DNA of 64,000 bases from the NCBI GenBank assembly GCA_002816575.1, contig MUCI01000023.1:16934-80933 (forward strand), given 5' to 3'. Each line of letters begins with the position of its first letter. Positions within the stretch are counted from its first letter, which is position 1. A model generated the notes under the pieces. That model did no database searches and had not been told where the DNA came from. It saw nothing but the letters and a program-made list of their open reading frames with translations. Positions 1 to 7,793 of this stretch are shown here, piece after piece. This DNA is from SAR202 cluster bacterium Casp-Chloro-G2 (GTDB taxonomy: Bacteria; Chloroflexota; Dehalococcoidia; Lucifugimonadales; UBA3495). The translations under genes were made by a program, and so were the position numbers.

Positions 1-694
1 ACTCCTCGGGGCGTCCCAAACGCCCCACGGGAATGGTGGCGGAGTGGGCGTGCAGCAGGTCTTCAACGTTGGCGCCAGTGTCCGCCGAACGGGTCTCGAA
101 GATGTGCATCATCCGGTCGGTTAACAGATATCCTGGCGCCACATTGTTCACCAGGATGTTATCCCGGCCAACCTCGTCGGACAGGCTCTTGGCGAATGCC
201 ACGGCGCCCATCCGTGTCACTCCCGACGTAACCAGGTTGTCGATAGGCTGAAACACCGAACTGGCCAGGACGTTGACTATACGCCCCCAGCCGCCGGCCT
301 TCATGTGCGGAACAGCCTCCCGGCTCATTCGGATGAAGAACATGAGGGCCATGTCCACCGACTGGGTCCAGACCGCTTCGGTGGTGTCGACGGCCCGGCC
401 CGCGGGCGGCCCACCGGAGTTATTTACCAAAACGTCGATGCGGCCGAAGTGGTCAACCGTCCTCTGCACCAACCTCTGGATATCCGCCAATTGGGATAGG
501 TCGCCGGCCACGCTCAGCACGTCGACACCCGTCGCGGCCCGAATCTCCCCTGCGGCTTGGTCCAACTCGCGGGCGTTGCGGCTGCAGACCACCAGGTTCG
601 CGCCCTCCTGGGCCAGCGAGTCGGCGCAAGCGCGCCCCAGCCCCTTGCTGCCGCCGCCAACTATGGCCACCCGGCCCTTCAGTCCCAGGTCCAT
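1..694 (-). CDS. SDR-family oxidoreductase (3' end outside window)
   Basis: Read on the minus strand from an ATG at 694, the frame is open to the window edge and gives a Rossmann-fold short-chain dehydrogenase. It has a Gly-rich nucleotide motif (GGGSKGLG, about residues 13-20) and the structural NNSGG motif at about 91-95. Such enzymes use NAD(P)H to oxidise or reduce alcohols and ketones in the cytoplasm. The canonical YxxxK pair is absent: where it should lie the protein reads S157-G-V-T-R161, so Tyr is replaced by Ser and Lys by Arg. The upstream Ser of the active site (about 145) is kept. The substrate cannot be told. It diverges from the amidohydrolase at 911. About 231 residues are visible; the C-terminus lies beyond base 1. 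Confidence 0.85.
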   Translation of the reverse strand, partial: MDLGLKGRVAIVGGGSKGLGRACADSLAQEGANLVVCSRNARELDQAAGEIRAATGVDVLSVAGDLSQLADIQRLVQRTVDHFGRIDVLVNNSGGPPAGRAVDTTEAVWTQSVDMALMFFIRMSREAVPHMKAGGWGRIVNVLASSVFQPIDNLVTSGVTRMGAVAFAKSLSDEVGRDNILVNNVAPGYLLTDRMMHIFETRSADTGANVEDLLHAHSATIPVGRLGRPEE

Positions 695-776
695 CCGTTT
701 CCTCCAAGCCTGCGTGTTTCTAGTGCCAACATGCTACCAATCGGCTATTCCAGTGGCAACCGGCCTGCGACCCGGT

Positions 777-798
777 CTTCTATTGACACCCATAGAAG
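777..798. promoter_or_regulatory. Operator-like inverted repeat CTTCTAT-N8-ATAGAAG
   Basis: A perfect 7-bp inverted repeat with an 8-bp spacer lies between the divergent SDR and amidohydrolase genes. It overlaps the -35 hexamer at 783-788. A dimeric repressor bound here would block the plus-strand promoter. No cognate regulator gene is in the window, so this role is inference from symmetry and position. Confidence 0.45.
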
Positions 799-811
799 CC
801 TGACATATGCT
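783..811 (+). promoter_or_regulatory. Sigma70-type promoter for the amidohydrolase
   Basis: TTGACA at 783-788, a 17-base spacer and TATGCT at 806-811 form a good housekeeping promoter (6/6 and 4/6 matches). Transcription would start near 818, giving a leader of about 90 bases before the TTG start at 911. Confidence 0.6.
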
Positions 812-910
812 GGCCCAAGCCTCAGAATCGGCGCATGCAGGCCCTTCGGCCCGCGCCGAAAATGGGGTGTTTAACCCCTCCCATTCCTCAATCAGCCGCA
901 TGGTGAAATC

Positions 911-1753
911 TTGAGCAACGTAGACCGCATACTGGAAGGCGCCCTGGATATCCACGTGCATTTCGGCCCCGACCCCAGGGTTGAGCGCCGGGCCGGCGCG
1001 GTGGAGATCGCCCTACAGGCCCGGGACATGGGGATGCAGGGGGTGGTCCTAAAGAGCCACGAATACCCCACCCATCCGGTGGCGGCCACCACCAGCGACC
1101 TGGTGCCGGACGTTACGGTCCTGGGCGGCATCGCCCTGGATCATGAGGTTGGCGGGCTCAATCCCAGCGCGGTGGAAGCCACGGCCAACATGGGCGGCCG
1201 GATCGTCTGGATGCCAACCTACTCGGCCAAAGCGGACCGGGAAGCCAAGGGGCTGGATGGCGGCATCTCCCTGCTGGACGACTCGGGAAAGCTGGTGCCC
1301 GAGGTCTACTCCATCCTGAAAACCATCAAATCCCACGACATGGTCCTGGCGACCGGGCACATATCCACGGCCGAGAGCATGGCTCTAGTGGCGGAAGCCC
1401 GCAACATGGACATTCAGCGGGTGGTGGTCACGCACGGCACCACGATGGCATTCTGGACCGGCATGACAGTTGAGGACATGAAAGCCCTGGCCGGAATGGG
1501 GGCGTACATCGAACATTGCCTGCACGTTGTGATGCCGACCACTCACCGGTTGGACCCCAAGGACCTGGCCAAGACCATCTTGGCCATCGGCCCGGAGAAG
1601 TGCATCCTCAGCACCGACTTTGGCCAGGACTTTCACCCCATGCCCGCGGAAGGGATGCGGATGGGTATCGCCACCATGCTCCGCTCGGGCCTGGAGGAAG
1701 TGGAAGTGGGCATGCTGGTGAAGGACAACCCTTCCCGGCTGATGGGAACCTAA
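911..1753 (+). CDS. Amidohydrolase-like protein (DUF6282 family)
   Basis: A 280-residue TIM-barrel hydrolase of the amidohydrolase superfamily. The first metal motif is H15-V-H17 in DIHVHFGPD, followed by histidines in ATGHIS and VTHGTT and an aspartate in STDFGQD near the C-terminus. These are the expected ligands of a mono- or binuclear metal site. DUF6282 proteins have no settled substrate. The start is TTG at 911: the nearby ATG at 900 runs into a stop after four codons, and no later start precedes the HxH motif. No clear Shine-Dalgarno is seen. The gene has its own promoter and diverges from the SDR gene, so the two may act on related metabolites (inference). Confidence 0.75.
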   Translation: MSNVDRILEGALDIHVHFGPDPRVERRAGAVEIALQARDMGMQGVVLKSHEYPTHPVAATTSDLVPDVTVLGGIALDHEVGGLNPSAVEATANMGGRIVWMPTYSAKADREAKGLDGGISLLDDSGKLVPEVYSILKTIKSHDMVLATGHISTAESMALVAEARNMDIQRVVVTHGTTMAFWTGMTVEDMKALAGMGAYIEHCLHVVMPTTHRLDPKDLAKTILAIGPEKCILSTDFGQDFHPMPAEGMRMGIATMLRSGLEEVEVGMLVKDNPSRLMGT

Positions 1754-1776
1754 ACGGAACCCGGTCCTCGAGCAGG

Positions 1777-3276
1777 CTAGTCTGCCGGGTCCAGGCGAAA
1801 CCTGAGCCACAGCACCGGACGACCGGCATCGGCATCGACCTTGGCCCAGTCGGCAATGCGGTGGCCGACCACCCAGGCGATACCCTTTTCGGTCTCCAGC
1901 AAGGGCACTTTTCCCCGCCAGGGCCGTGGCACCCGCAGGTCGGTGAACAGGTCCTGCAATTTCTTCTGCCCCGTCATCCCCAATGGCTGGATACGGTCAC
2001 CGGGACACCACGTCCGCACCGTTGCCCCATCCCCCAGCGCCCTTCGGTCCAAGCGGGCCGTCCACTCGTCCCATACTCCCGTTGCCCAAGCAGGCTCAAC
2101 GCCAGCCATGCCGAGCTGCATCCTCAGACTCCAAGGTCCGGCCGAAACCGCAATCGCAGCGCCGGGCGTAGCGGGCAGCTTGATCTGGTATTCGCCGTCA
2201 AACTCGGGGTAAGGGCAGTCCGCCTCCTGCTGGCGGGTAAGGGTCAGGTTCGAGTAGTCCTGCCGGAGGACCACCCCTCCGGGCAACTCCAGTCTCCGGC
2301 CCCCGCGCCCGCCCTGGGCCAGTTCTTCCATCGCCACCAAATGGCTCTCTCGAAGCCGGGTGGCGTCGCCGGTAACCAGAATGTAGCCACGCCGCAGGGC
2401 CAGCCTTTGCAGCGCCGGGTGTATGGCCGCCAACTCCGGCCTGGCAAAGCAGACCTCGTTAACCGGTTGGGAGCTGTCGGCCGGCGTGGTCTCAGCCAAG
2501 CCCGGCCACACCCGGTCCAGTTCCCGCTCCACGAAGTCAAGTTGGTCAGCGGCGGTTCGAGAAAGGCGCACCAGGGCGTTGCGCACCTGCGGGTTATAGT
2601 CCTGGGCCAGGCGGGGCATAAGGTCCTGGCGCACCCGGTTGCGGGTGAACCGCCACATATAATTCCCGCTGTCGGTCCGGTACGGACGGTCAATCTCGCG
2701 GCAGTAGTCGCCGGTCCGGGCTTTGGTGACATCCAACAGGGGCCGGAACAACTGCAGCCCATCCGAACCGGCGGGCCAGGGCCACTTGGAAACCTCGGCC
2801 ATGCCCCGGAGACCGTGCAGACCGGCGCCCCGGAGCACATGGAGCAGCACCGTCTCGGCGAGGTCGTCTGAGGTATGACCCACTGTCACCGCCCGCGCCC
2901 CGGCTGCCTTGGCGACCCGGGCCAAGAAGGCGTACCGCATCTCCCGGGCGCCCTGCTCGAATGACGAGATGCCCCGCTCTCTCTGATACTCGTGGGGGTC
3001 TTCTTTAACCACGGTCACCGGCAGGCCCAGCTCCCCGGCGATCTGGGCCACGAAAGCCGCGTCGTCCTCGGCCTCCTGGCCCCTAAAGTTGTGGTTCAGG
3101 TGGGCGACGTGCAGCGACAGGCCGTGGGCTTCTTTCAGGCGGTCCAGGGCGTAGAGCAGGGCGGAGGAATCGGGGCCGCCAGACGCGCCGACGACGAGAG
3201 TGGCGCCGGAGTTGGAGTAGCCGGCCCGCTGTAGCGCAGACGCCACCTGTCGTTCTAGATCGGCGGCGTTGGCCAA
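1777..3276 (-). CDS. tilS: tRNA(Ile)-lysidine synthase
   Basis: TilS uses ATP and lysine to convert the wobble C34 of tRNA-Ile(CAU) to lysidine, so that it reads AUA. The protein is about 499 residues. The N-terminal PP-loop motif SGGPDS is at about residues 32-37, followed by the HLNHNFRGQEA segment, with a substrate-binding and C-terminal TilS domain after residue 230. I chose TTG at 3276, 13 bases after the phosphatase stop; a longer frame upstream only shadows that gene. It is the last gene of an operon with the CNNM/CorC protein and the phosphatase. The Shine-Dalgarno is weak, so GTG at the QVASAL segment is a possible shorter start. Confidence 0.9.
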   Translation of the reverse strand: MANAADLERQVASALQRAGYSNSGATLVVGASGGPDSSALLYALDRLKEAHGLSLHVAHLNHNFRGQEAEDDAAFVAQIAGELGLPVTVVKEDPHEYQRERGISSFEQGAREMRYAFLARVAKAAGARAVTVGHTSDDLAETVLLHVLRGAGLHGLRGMAEVSKWPWPAGSDGLQLFRPLLDVTKARTGDYCREIDRPYRTDSGNYMWRFTRNRVRQDLMPRLAQDYNPQVRNALVRLSRTAADQLDFVERELDRVWPGLAETTPADSSQPVNEVCFARPELAAIHPALQRLALRRGYILVTGDATRLRESHLVAMEELAQGGRGGRRLELPGGVVLRQDYSNLTLTRQQEADCPYPEFDGEYQIKLPATPGAAIAVSAGPWSLRMQLGMAGVEPAWATGVWDEWTARLDRRALGDGATVRTWCPGDRIQPLGMTGQKKLQDLFTDLRVPRPWRGKVPLLETEKGIAWVVGHRIADWAKVDADAGRPVLWLRFRLDPAD

Positions 3277-3289
3277 GATTGGTATCCGG

Positions 3290-3907
3290 TTACCGGTTTT
3301 CAGGGGACAGGTGGCTGGTGGAGTTATAGGAGATGAGCCGGCGGCCCCGGTCGTCGCTGTCAAACTTGCAGACCGATGCCAGGTCCAATGACATGCGGTG
3401 GAAGTTCGCCAGGGGCACCCCCAGCAGCTTACCAACGATGCAGCGGATGGCGAAATTGTGGGAGATAACCACGACTGAATCTTCGCCGGCGTGTTTCTGC
3501 TCGATACCGAGGATCGCCTGCCAGGTCCGTTCGCGAAGTTGGACCAGCGACTCGCCGTTGGGCAAGAGCACGGTCTCCGGATGCGAGCGCCATTCCGAGA
3601 TGAACTCGGGCCAGCCAACCCGCATCTCATCTCCGGTCACCCCTTCCAGGTCACCCAGGGAGAGCTCTTTCAGGCCGGGCTCCTGGTGGATGGTCACCGG
3701 AGTCACCGCCGCCAACTCTTCGGCGACCTTTACGGTCCTCTGCAGCGGACTCGTGTAGATGGCGTTCATGCCCCAGCCGGCGGCGGCCTGGGCCGTCTCT
3801 TTGGCCTGGGACAGACCACGCTCGTTAAGCTCGATGTCCTCGTGACCCTGGAAACGGCCCAGCTTGTTCCATTCAGTCTCGCCGTGACGCACCAGAAAGA
3901 ACCTCAT
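3290..3907 (-). CDS. Histidine phosphatase (phosphoglycerate mutase-like)
   Basis: A 205-residue member of the RHG histidine phosphatase superfamily. The catalytic R7-H8-G9-E motif is at the very start (FFLVRHGETEWN), and the second histidine lies in VVVISHNFAIR near residue 150. Family members remove phosphate through a phosphohistidine intermediate; substrates range from phosphoglycerate to alpha-ribazole phosphate, and I cannot choose between them. The ATG overlaps the stop of the upstream membrane-protein gene by four bases (ATGA), which points to translational coupling. tilS follows 13 bases downstream. Confidence 0.85.
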   Translation of the reverse strand: MRFFLVRHGETEWNKLGRFQGHEDIELNERGLSQAKETAQAAAGWGMNAIYTSPLQRTVKVAEELAAVTPVTIHQEPGLKELSLGDLEGVTGDEMRVGWPEFISEWRSHPETVLLPNGESLVQLRERTWQAILGIEQKHAGEDSVVVISHNFAIRCIVGKLLGVPLANFHRMSLDLASVCKFDSDDRGRRLISYNSTSHLSPENR

Positions 3908-5235
3908 CGATTTGAACCCGGATCCGGGCGGGGGCCAGGCTCGATCCGGCCTAAGTCGGCCCCATGATTTATCCGACGCACTTCCACTTCTTCGATCCTG
4001 ACCCCTTCCATAACCTTGATGGTTATGCGCAGGCCTCCGAATTCCATGACATCCCCAACCTCGGGGATGCTGCCCAGGCGGTCCAGGATATATCCGGCCA
4101 ACGTCTGGTAATCACCTTCCGGGATTCCCAGTTCCAATTCTTCGTTGATATCAGAGATTGCCAGACCCGCGTCCATGCGGAACCGCCCGCGGCCCAAGGC
4201 GGTAACCGCTTCTTCAGGAGCTGAGCCTTCATCGCCCATCTGGCCGACGATCACAGCCATCATCTCTTTCATGGTCGCCAAGCCGGCGATGCCGCCGAAC
4301 TCGTCCACGGTGAGCACCATGCTATGCCCGCCCTCTCGCATCTCGTTGAAGGTCTCGCTGACACTCTTGGTCTCGGGGACGAAGAAGGCCGGCCTGATCT
4401 GGTCGGTGGCCGCCACTCCAGAATCTCCGCCGGATTCCCGTTGCAGGTCGCGCACTCCGGCCAGAACGTCCTTCACCGAAAGAACCCCCACCACGTTCTC
4501 CATCGACCCTTCATACACGGGGAACCGGGTGTGGGTGTTCTCGGAATAGATGGACAGGAACTCGTCCAGATTTGAGCCATTCTCGATCCAGATTATCTCC
4601 GGCCGGGGCGTCATGATCTCCCGCATCTGTCGGTCGCCGAATCGGAATACTTTCTCCAGCAGAGCGGCTTCACCAGCCTCCACCGTTCCGGTCTGGGCGC
4701 CGGCGGCAATCATGGTGCGAATCTCTTCCTCACCCATCAGGGGCGTCGACACGGTGATGCCGAGCACCCGGTTGCTCAGGGTGCTGAAGAGTTGGAGCAG
4801 CGTCACCAGGGGTGAAAGGGCTAGCTCGAACAGCCGGATGGGCCGGGACACCGCGAACGCGACGCGCTCGGAACGCCGCCAGGCTACGTTCTTGGGCAAC
4901 GTTTCGCCGAACAGTAGCAGGAACGTGGTCACGCCGGCGGTGGCGATCAGTACGGACAAGCTCTCGTTGGCAAACAGGTTCAGGGCCAAGACGGTGGCCA
5001 GGGCGGCGGCGGCGGTGTTAACCAGATTGTTGCCCAGCAGCACTGTCGCCAGGAAACGCTCGGGACGCTGGATGATGTGGGAGACGCGGTCCGCGCCTGG
5101 CCGTCCGCTACGGACCAGGTGCATGAGACGCGCCCGTGGGAGAGCGATAAACGCGGTCTCAGACGCAGAGAAGAATCCGGATAAGGCTAGACTAACTATT
5201 AATAATGCTATACGCCATGTATCACCGGCTTCCAT
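3904..5235 (-). CDS. CNNM/CorC-type membrane protein with CBS pair
   Basis: About 443 residues. The N-terminal CNNM (DUF21) domain carries at least three hydrophobic helices: TM1 at about 7-28 with GFFSASETAFIAL, TM2 near 65-90, TM3 near 96-115 with the FGETLPKNVA signature. A CBS pair (about 190-330) and a CorC/HlyC transporter-associated domain follow. Relatives are linked to Mg2+/Co2+ export or tolerance; many are mislabelled hemolysins. ATG 5235 is chosen because it has a GGAGG about ten bases upstream and leaves room for the divergent tsaD; a longer frame to 5466 would overlap tsaD. First gene of the operon with the phosphatase and tilS. Confidence 0.85.
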   Translation of the reverse strand: MEAGDTWRIALLIVSLALSGFFSASETAFIALPRARLMHLVRSGRPGADRVSHIIQRPERFLATVLLGNNLVNTAAAALATVLALNLFANESLSVLIATAGVTTFLLLFGETLPKNVAWRRSERVAFAVSRPIRLFELALSPLVTLLQLFSTLSNRVLGITVSTPLMGEEEIRTMIAAGAQTGTVEAGEAALLEKVFRFGDRQMREIMTPRPEIIWIENGSNLDEFLSIYSENTHTRFPVYEGSMENVVGVLSVKDVLAGVRDLQRESGGDSGVAATDQIRPAFFVPETKSVSETFNEMREGGHSMVLTVDEFGGIAGLATMKEMMAVIVGQMGDEGSAPEEAVTALGRGRFRMDAGLAISDINEELELGIPEGDYQTLAGYILDRLGSIPEVGDVMEFGGLRITIKVMEGVRIEEVEVRRINHGADLGRIEPGPRPDPGSNR

Positions 5236-5298
5236 TATCGGAGGCCACCTCCATAGACCTCGAAAAGTTGCCGCTTGGCAATATCGGGTCTGTTCACG

Positions 5299-5328
5299 AT
5301 GATAGCATCGGTCGTAAATTAGTGTAAA
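5299..5328 (-). promoter_or_regulatory. Promoter for the CNNM-phosphatase-tilS operon
   Basis: On the minus strand, TTTACA (5323-5328) and TATCAT (5299-5304) are separated by 18 bases, each matching the sigma70 consensus at 5/6. The start would fall near 5292, leaving a leader of about 57 bases before the ATG at 5235. Confidence 0.55.
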
Positions 5329-5381
5329 GTTGAACGCAGACCGGCATATCAACCACAGCCATAGATACTCACCAACGAACA

Positions 5382-6410
5382 ATGACGACAAAGATACTTG
5401 GCATAGAAACATCTTGCGACGAAACGGCGGCGGGGGTTGTTGAAGACGGGCACAATCTTCTATCAAACGTCATCTCATCTCAGACCGACCTGCATGCGGC
5501 CACCGGCGGCGTGGTGCCCGAGGTTGCGTCACGGCAGCATATACACGACCTGGTCCCCGTGTTGGAGCAGGCCGCCGCCGATTCCGGCTACGGGCTGGAA
5601 GATATGGACGCCATCGCCGTAACCTACGGGCCGGGACTGGCCGGGTCTTTAATCACGGGACTGAACGCCGCCAAGGCCATCTCCTACTCCCTGGGGATAC
5701 CTTTGATCGGCGTGAACCACCTTGAGGGACACATCTACGCTTCTTGGTTGGCCCACTCGGACCTGGCCGACGACCCCGGCTTTCCGCTCGCCTGCCTGGT
5801 GGCGTCGGGAGGCCACACCGACCTGCTACTGATGGAAGGGCACGGCCGGTACAAGCTGGTGGGCCGTTCCCGCGACGACGCGGCCGGCGAAGCCTTCGAC
5901 AAGGCGGCCCGTATCCTGGGGCTGGGCTTCCCTGGCGGCCCGGAGATACAGCGGGTATCCCAAGGGGCCACCGGCGAAGAGAGGCTGCCCCGCGCTTGGA
6001 TGAAAGACACTTTGGATTTCAGCTTCAGCGGACTGAAGACCGCCCTGCTGCACATGGCCCAGGACCGTGGCGTCTACCCGTCTCCGCAAGAAGGGACGGA
6101 CGCGGCGCGGCTGGTGCGCGAGATGGCGGCGGCGTTCCAGGAGTCTGTGGTCGACGTCATATCGTCCAAGTTGATCAGCATGGCGTCCGACTACAAGGTC
6201 AAGGGATTGGTGTTGGGCGGCGGCGTGACGGCCAATTCCCGTCTGCGTGAGGAGATCGTCAGGCGTTCACCTCTGCCGGTGGTCATACCTCCGCCGGTCC
6301 TCTGCACCGACAACGGAGCCATGATCGCGGCCTGCGGCTACTTCCAATTCAAACGGGGTGAAGAGACGGCTCTGGACATAGATGTGGACCCCGGACTGCC
6401 CCTGGGTTAG
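5382..6410 (+). CDS. tsaD: tRNA N6-adenosine threonylcarbamoyltransferase
   Basis: TsaD (Kae1/Gcp) transfers the threonylcarbamoyl group from TC-AMP to A37 of tRNAs that read ANN codons, together with TsaB and TsaE. The 342-residue length is typical. It begins with ILGIETSCDET, has the iron-binding HxxxH motif in GVNHLEGHIYAS at about 110-118, and the ATPase motifs LACLVASGGHTDL and LVLGGGVTANS. No Shine-Dalgarno precedes the ATG, and a -10-like TAGATA sits at 5362-5367, so the message may have only a very short leader (inference). mtaB, which thiomethylates the same base, is also in this window at 16852. Confidence 0.95.
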   Translation: MTTKILGIETSCDETAAGVVEDGHNLLSNVISSQTDLHAATGGVVPEVASRQHIHDLVPVLEQAAADSGYGLEDMDAIAVTYGPGLAGSLITGLNAAKAISYSLGIPLIGVNHLEGHIYASWLAHSDLADDPGFPLACLVASGGHTDLLLMEGHGRYKLVGRSRDDAAGEAFDKAARILGLGFPGGPEIQRVSQGATGEERLPRAWMKDTLDFSFSGLKTALLHMAQDRGVYPSPQEGTDAARLVREMAAAFQESVVDVISSKLISMASDYKVKGLVLGGGVTANSRLREEIVRRSPLPVVIPPPVLCTDNGAMIAACGYFQFKRGEETALDIDVDPGLPLG

Positions 6411-6444
6411 GGCCATCATCAGCCGCGCGGGGAGTGAGATGCAG

Positions 6445-7248
6445 TTATCCTACGATTCTCTGCCGGGCGGCGAAGGTTGAGTTCACAACCTCAAATATCT
6501 GCTCTTCCGCGGTAGCCCCTTTGAAGGGAAACGTAACTCTCACGCCGTCTCCCTGGAACGTCACTTCGCCGTCGGGTTTGCCGAAGTAGAACTGGGCCAT
6601 GATGCCGACCCCCGACAGAATTGCCAGAAATACCAGGAAGGCCGACAGGTCCATGCGGATCACGGGAACAGTCGGACCGTCTATCCGGCCCGTCAGCCAG
6701 TACGCCAACAGCACGTACAAGAAGACGCCGGCGACAACCATCAGGCCGCCTTGGATCAACGAACCCTTGCTGCGCCGGGCCGAATTCACCGCCACGGCCT
6801 TGACCTCGTTCAGCGGCATCACGACGACTTCTCTGTTGCCGTCTTTCTGGCCGAAAGCGATGACCCTCTGGTTGGTCAGCACCAGCATCCGGCCCTGGTC
6901 TTCGGGCTGCGGAACCAGTCCTCTTTCGTGACTGAACGTATGGGACACCGACTCTCCGGGGAGCAGGCTCACCATCCGGATCTTTGCACCGGTGCCGGGC
7001 GTTGCCACGCCGCTGGGCGGGCTGGCTTCGGGTTGCCGCGGAACTGGGGATGGGGTGGGGGGCGGCGCAGGTGAGGGTGTTAAGCCCTGATGCAGGCCTT
7101 TGGTCAACTGCTGCCAAAGAGGTTGATACTGGCCCTGTGAGAGTCCCACGGTGGCGCCCGTTCGCGTCACCGGCCGTCTTTTCCCTGGGTTACTAAATTG
7201 TTTGGGCCGCCGTCTGACCGGCGGGTCCGTTGGCAGATTACGGTACAA
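6445..7248 (-). CDS. Membrane protein with Pro-rich N-terminus and PH-like domain
   Basis: A 267-residue protein I do not recognise by name. The first ~90 residues are basic and then Pro/Ser-rich, likely disordered. A PH-like segment follows (EDQGRMLVLTNQRVIAFG...), similar to the pattern of bacterial PH (YdbT-like) domains. Two hydrophobic helices lie near 170-190 and 203-225, then a short C-terminal beta-rich part. The start is TTG at 7248 with AGGAG six bases upstream. It converges on tsaD with a 34-base gap. A membrane-associated role is likely; nothing more can be said. Confidence 0.6.
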   Translation of the reverse strand: MYRNLPTDPPVRRRPKQFSNPGKRRPVTRTGATVGLSQGQYQPLWQQLTKGLHQGLTPSPAPPPTPSPVPRQPEASPPSGVATPGTGAKIRMVSLLPGESVSHTFSHERGLVPQPEDQGRMLVLTNQRVIAFGQKDGNREVVVMPLNEVKAVAVNSARRSKGSLIQGGLMVVAGVFLYVLLAYWLTGRIDGPTVPVIRMDLSAFLVFLAILSGVGIMAQFYFGKPDGEVTFQGDGVRVTFPFKGATAEEQIFEVVNSTFAARQRIVG

Positions 7249-7393
7249 AAACGACTCCTTCCAAAGGCCATATTATCATAGGGAAGAGGCTAACTCACAC
7301 CTGCGGCAAGGCCCTGATTCGGACAGCGGCAGAGCCCTGCGCTTGCGCAGTTGACGGCGTTGCCCGGTGATTCGCCAGACTAGGCACGATGTA

Positions 7394-7422
7394 TTGACAC
7401 CGGCTGGCGGGCTTTGTTAATC
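7394..7422 (+). promoter_or_regulatory. Promoter of the T-box/ilvB transcript
   Basis: A perfect TTGACA at 7394-7399 is followed at 16-18 bases by GTTAAT/TAATCT, a plausible -10. Transcription would begin close to the first conserved bases of the T-box near 7430, so the position fits. Confidence 0.5.
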
Positions 7423-7429
7423 TTTATTA

Positions 7430-7712
7430 TCAAAGGCTGAGATGGAGACGAGTAGGCAGGGGTAGGCGCCTAGCGAGCCTGGTATGGTGAAAGCAGGCGC
7501 GCCGAAGCTGACTGAAAATCCCTCCGGAGCCGCCAGTCGAAAACCCTCTGAAGATGAAAGAGGGCCAGTAGACCGAGCCGGGGTTCGTTCCCCCGTTAAG
7601 AAAGACGGGACATGTTGGTGTCCTGCTAGAGAGGTCCCGGTAAAACGGGATTATTAGGGTGGTACCGCGGGAACGTAATGTCCCGTCCCTATGTTGGGAT
7701 GGGGCTTTTTTA
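7430..7712 (+). promoter_or_regulatory. T-box leader controlling ilvB
   Basis: The leader holds the stem I start (GAGATGGAGACGAGTAG, from about 7439) and the near-invariant T-box AGGGTGGTACCGCGG at 7656-7670, which pairs with the acceptor end of an uncharged tRNA. A Rho-independent terminator follows at 7682-7711. An uncharged tRNA stabilises the antiterminator and allows read-through into ilvB. The specifier is probably ATC (Ile) at 7518-7520, just after GACTGAAA; CTC (Leu) at 7522-7524 is the alternative. Folding and covariation would decide. Confidence 0.9.
7682..7711 (+). terminator. Regulated terminator of the T-box
   Basis: CCCGTCCC (7682-7689), loop TATGTT and GGGATGGGG (7696-7704) form a stem with G-U pairs, followed by six T residues at 7706-7711. 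It competes with the T-box antiterminator just upstream. Confidence 0.85.
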
Positions 7713-7793
7713 TTGCCCAAAAGCGGCTCTCCGGTCCTTTCTCTGCAGGAGGAATTCTTGCTAGTGAAAGTTTTGCCAGTTATGGAGGCTGCC

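Noticed and set aside
1516..2871. Long plus-strand open frame (451 residues) opposite tilS
   Set aside because: It lies wholly over the amidohydrolase end and the tilS gene on the other strand, has a low-complexity Pro/Arg/Gln-rich product and no family motif; typical of antisense frames in GC-rich DNA.
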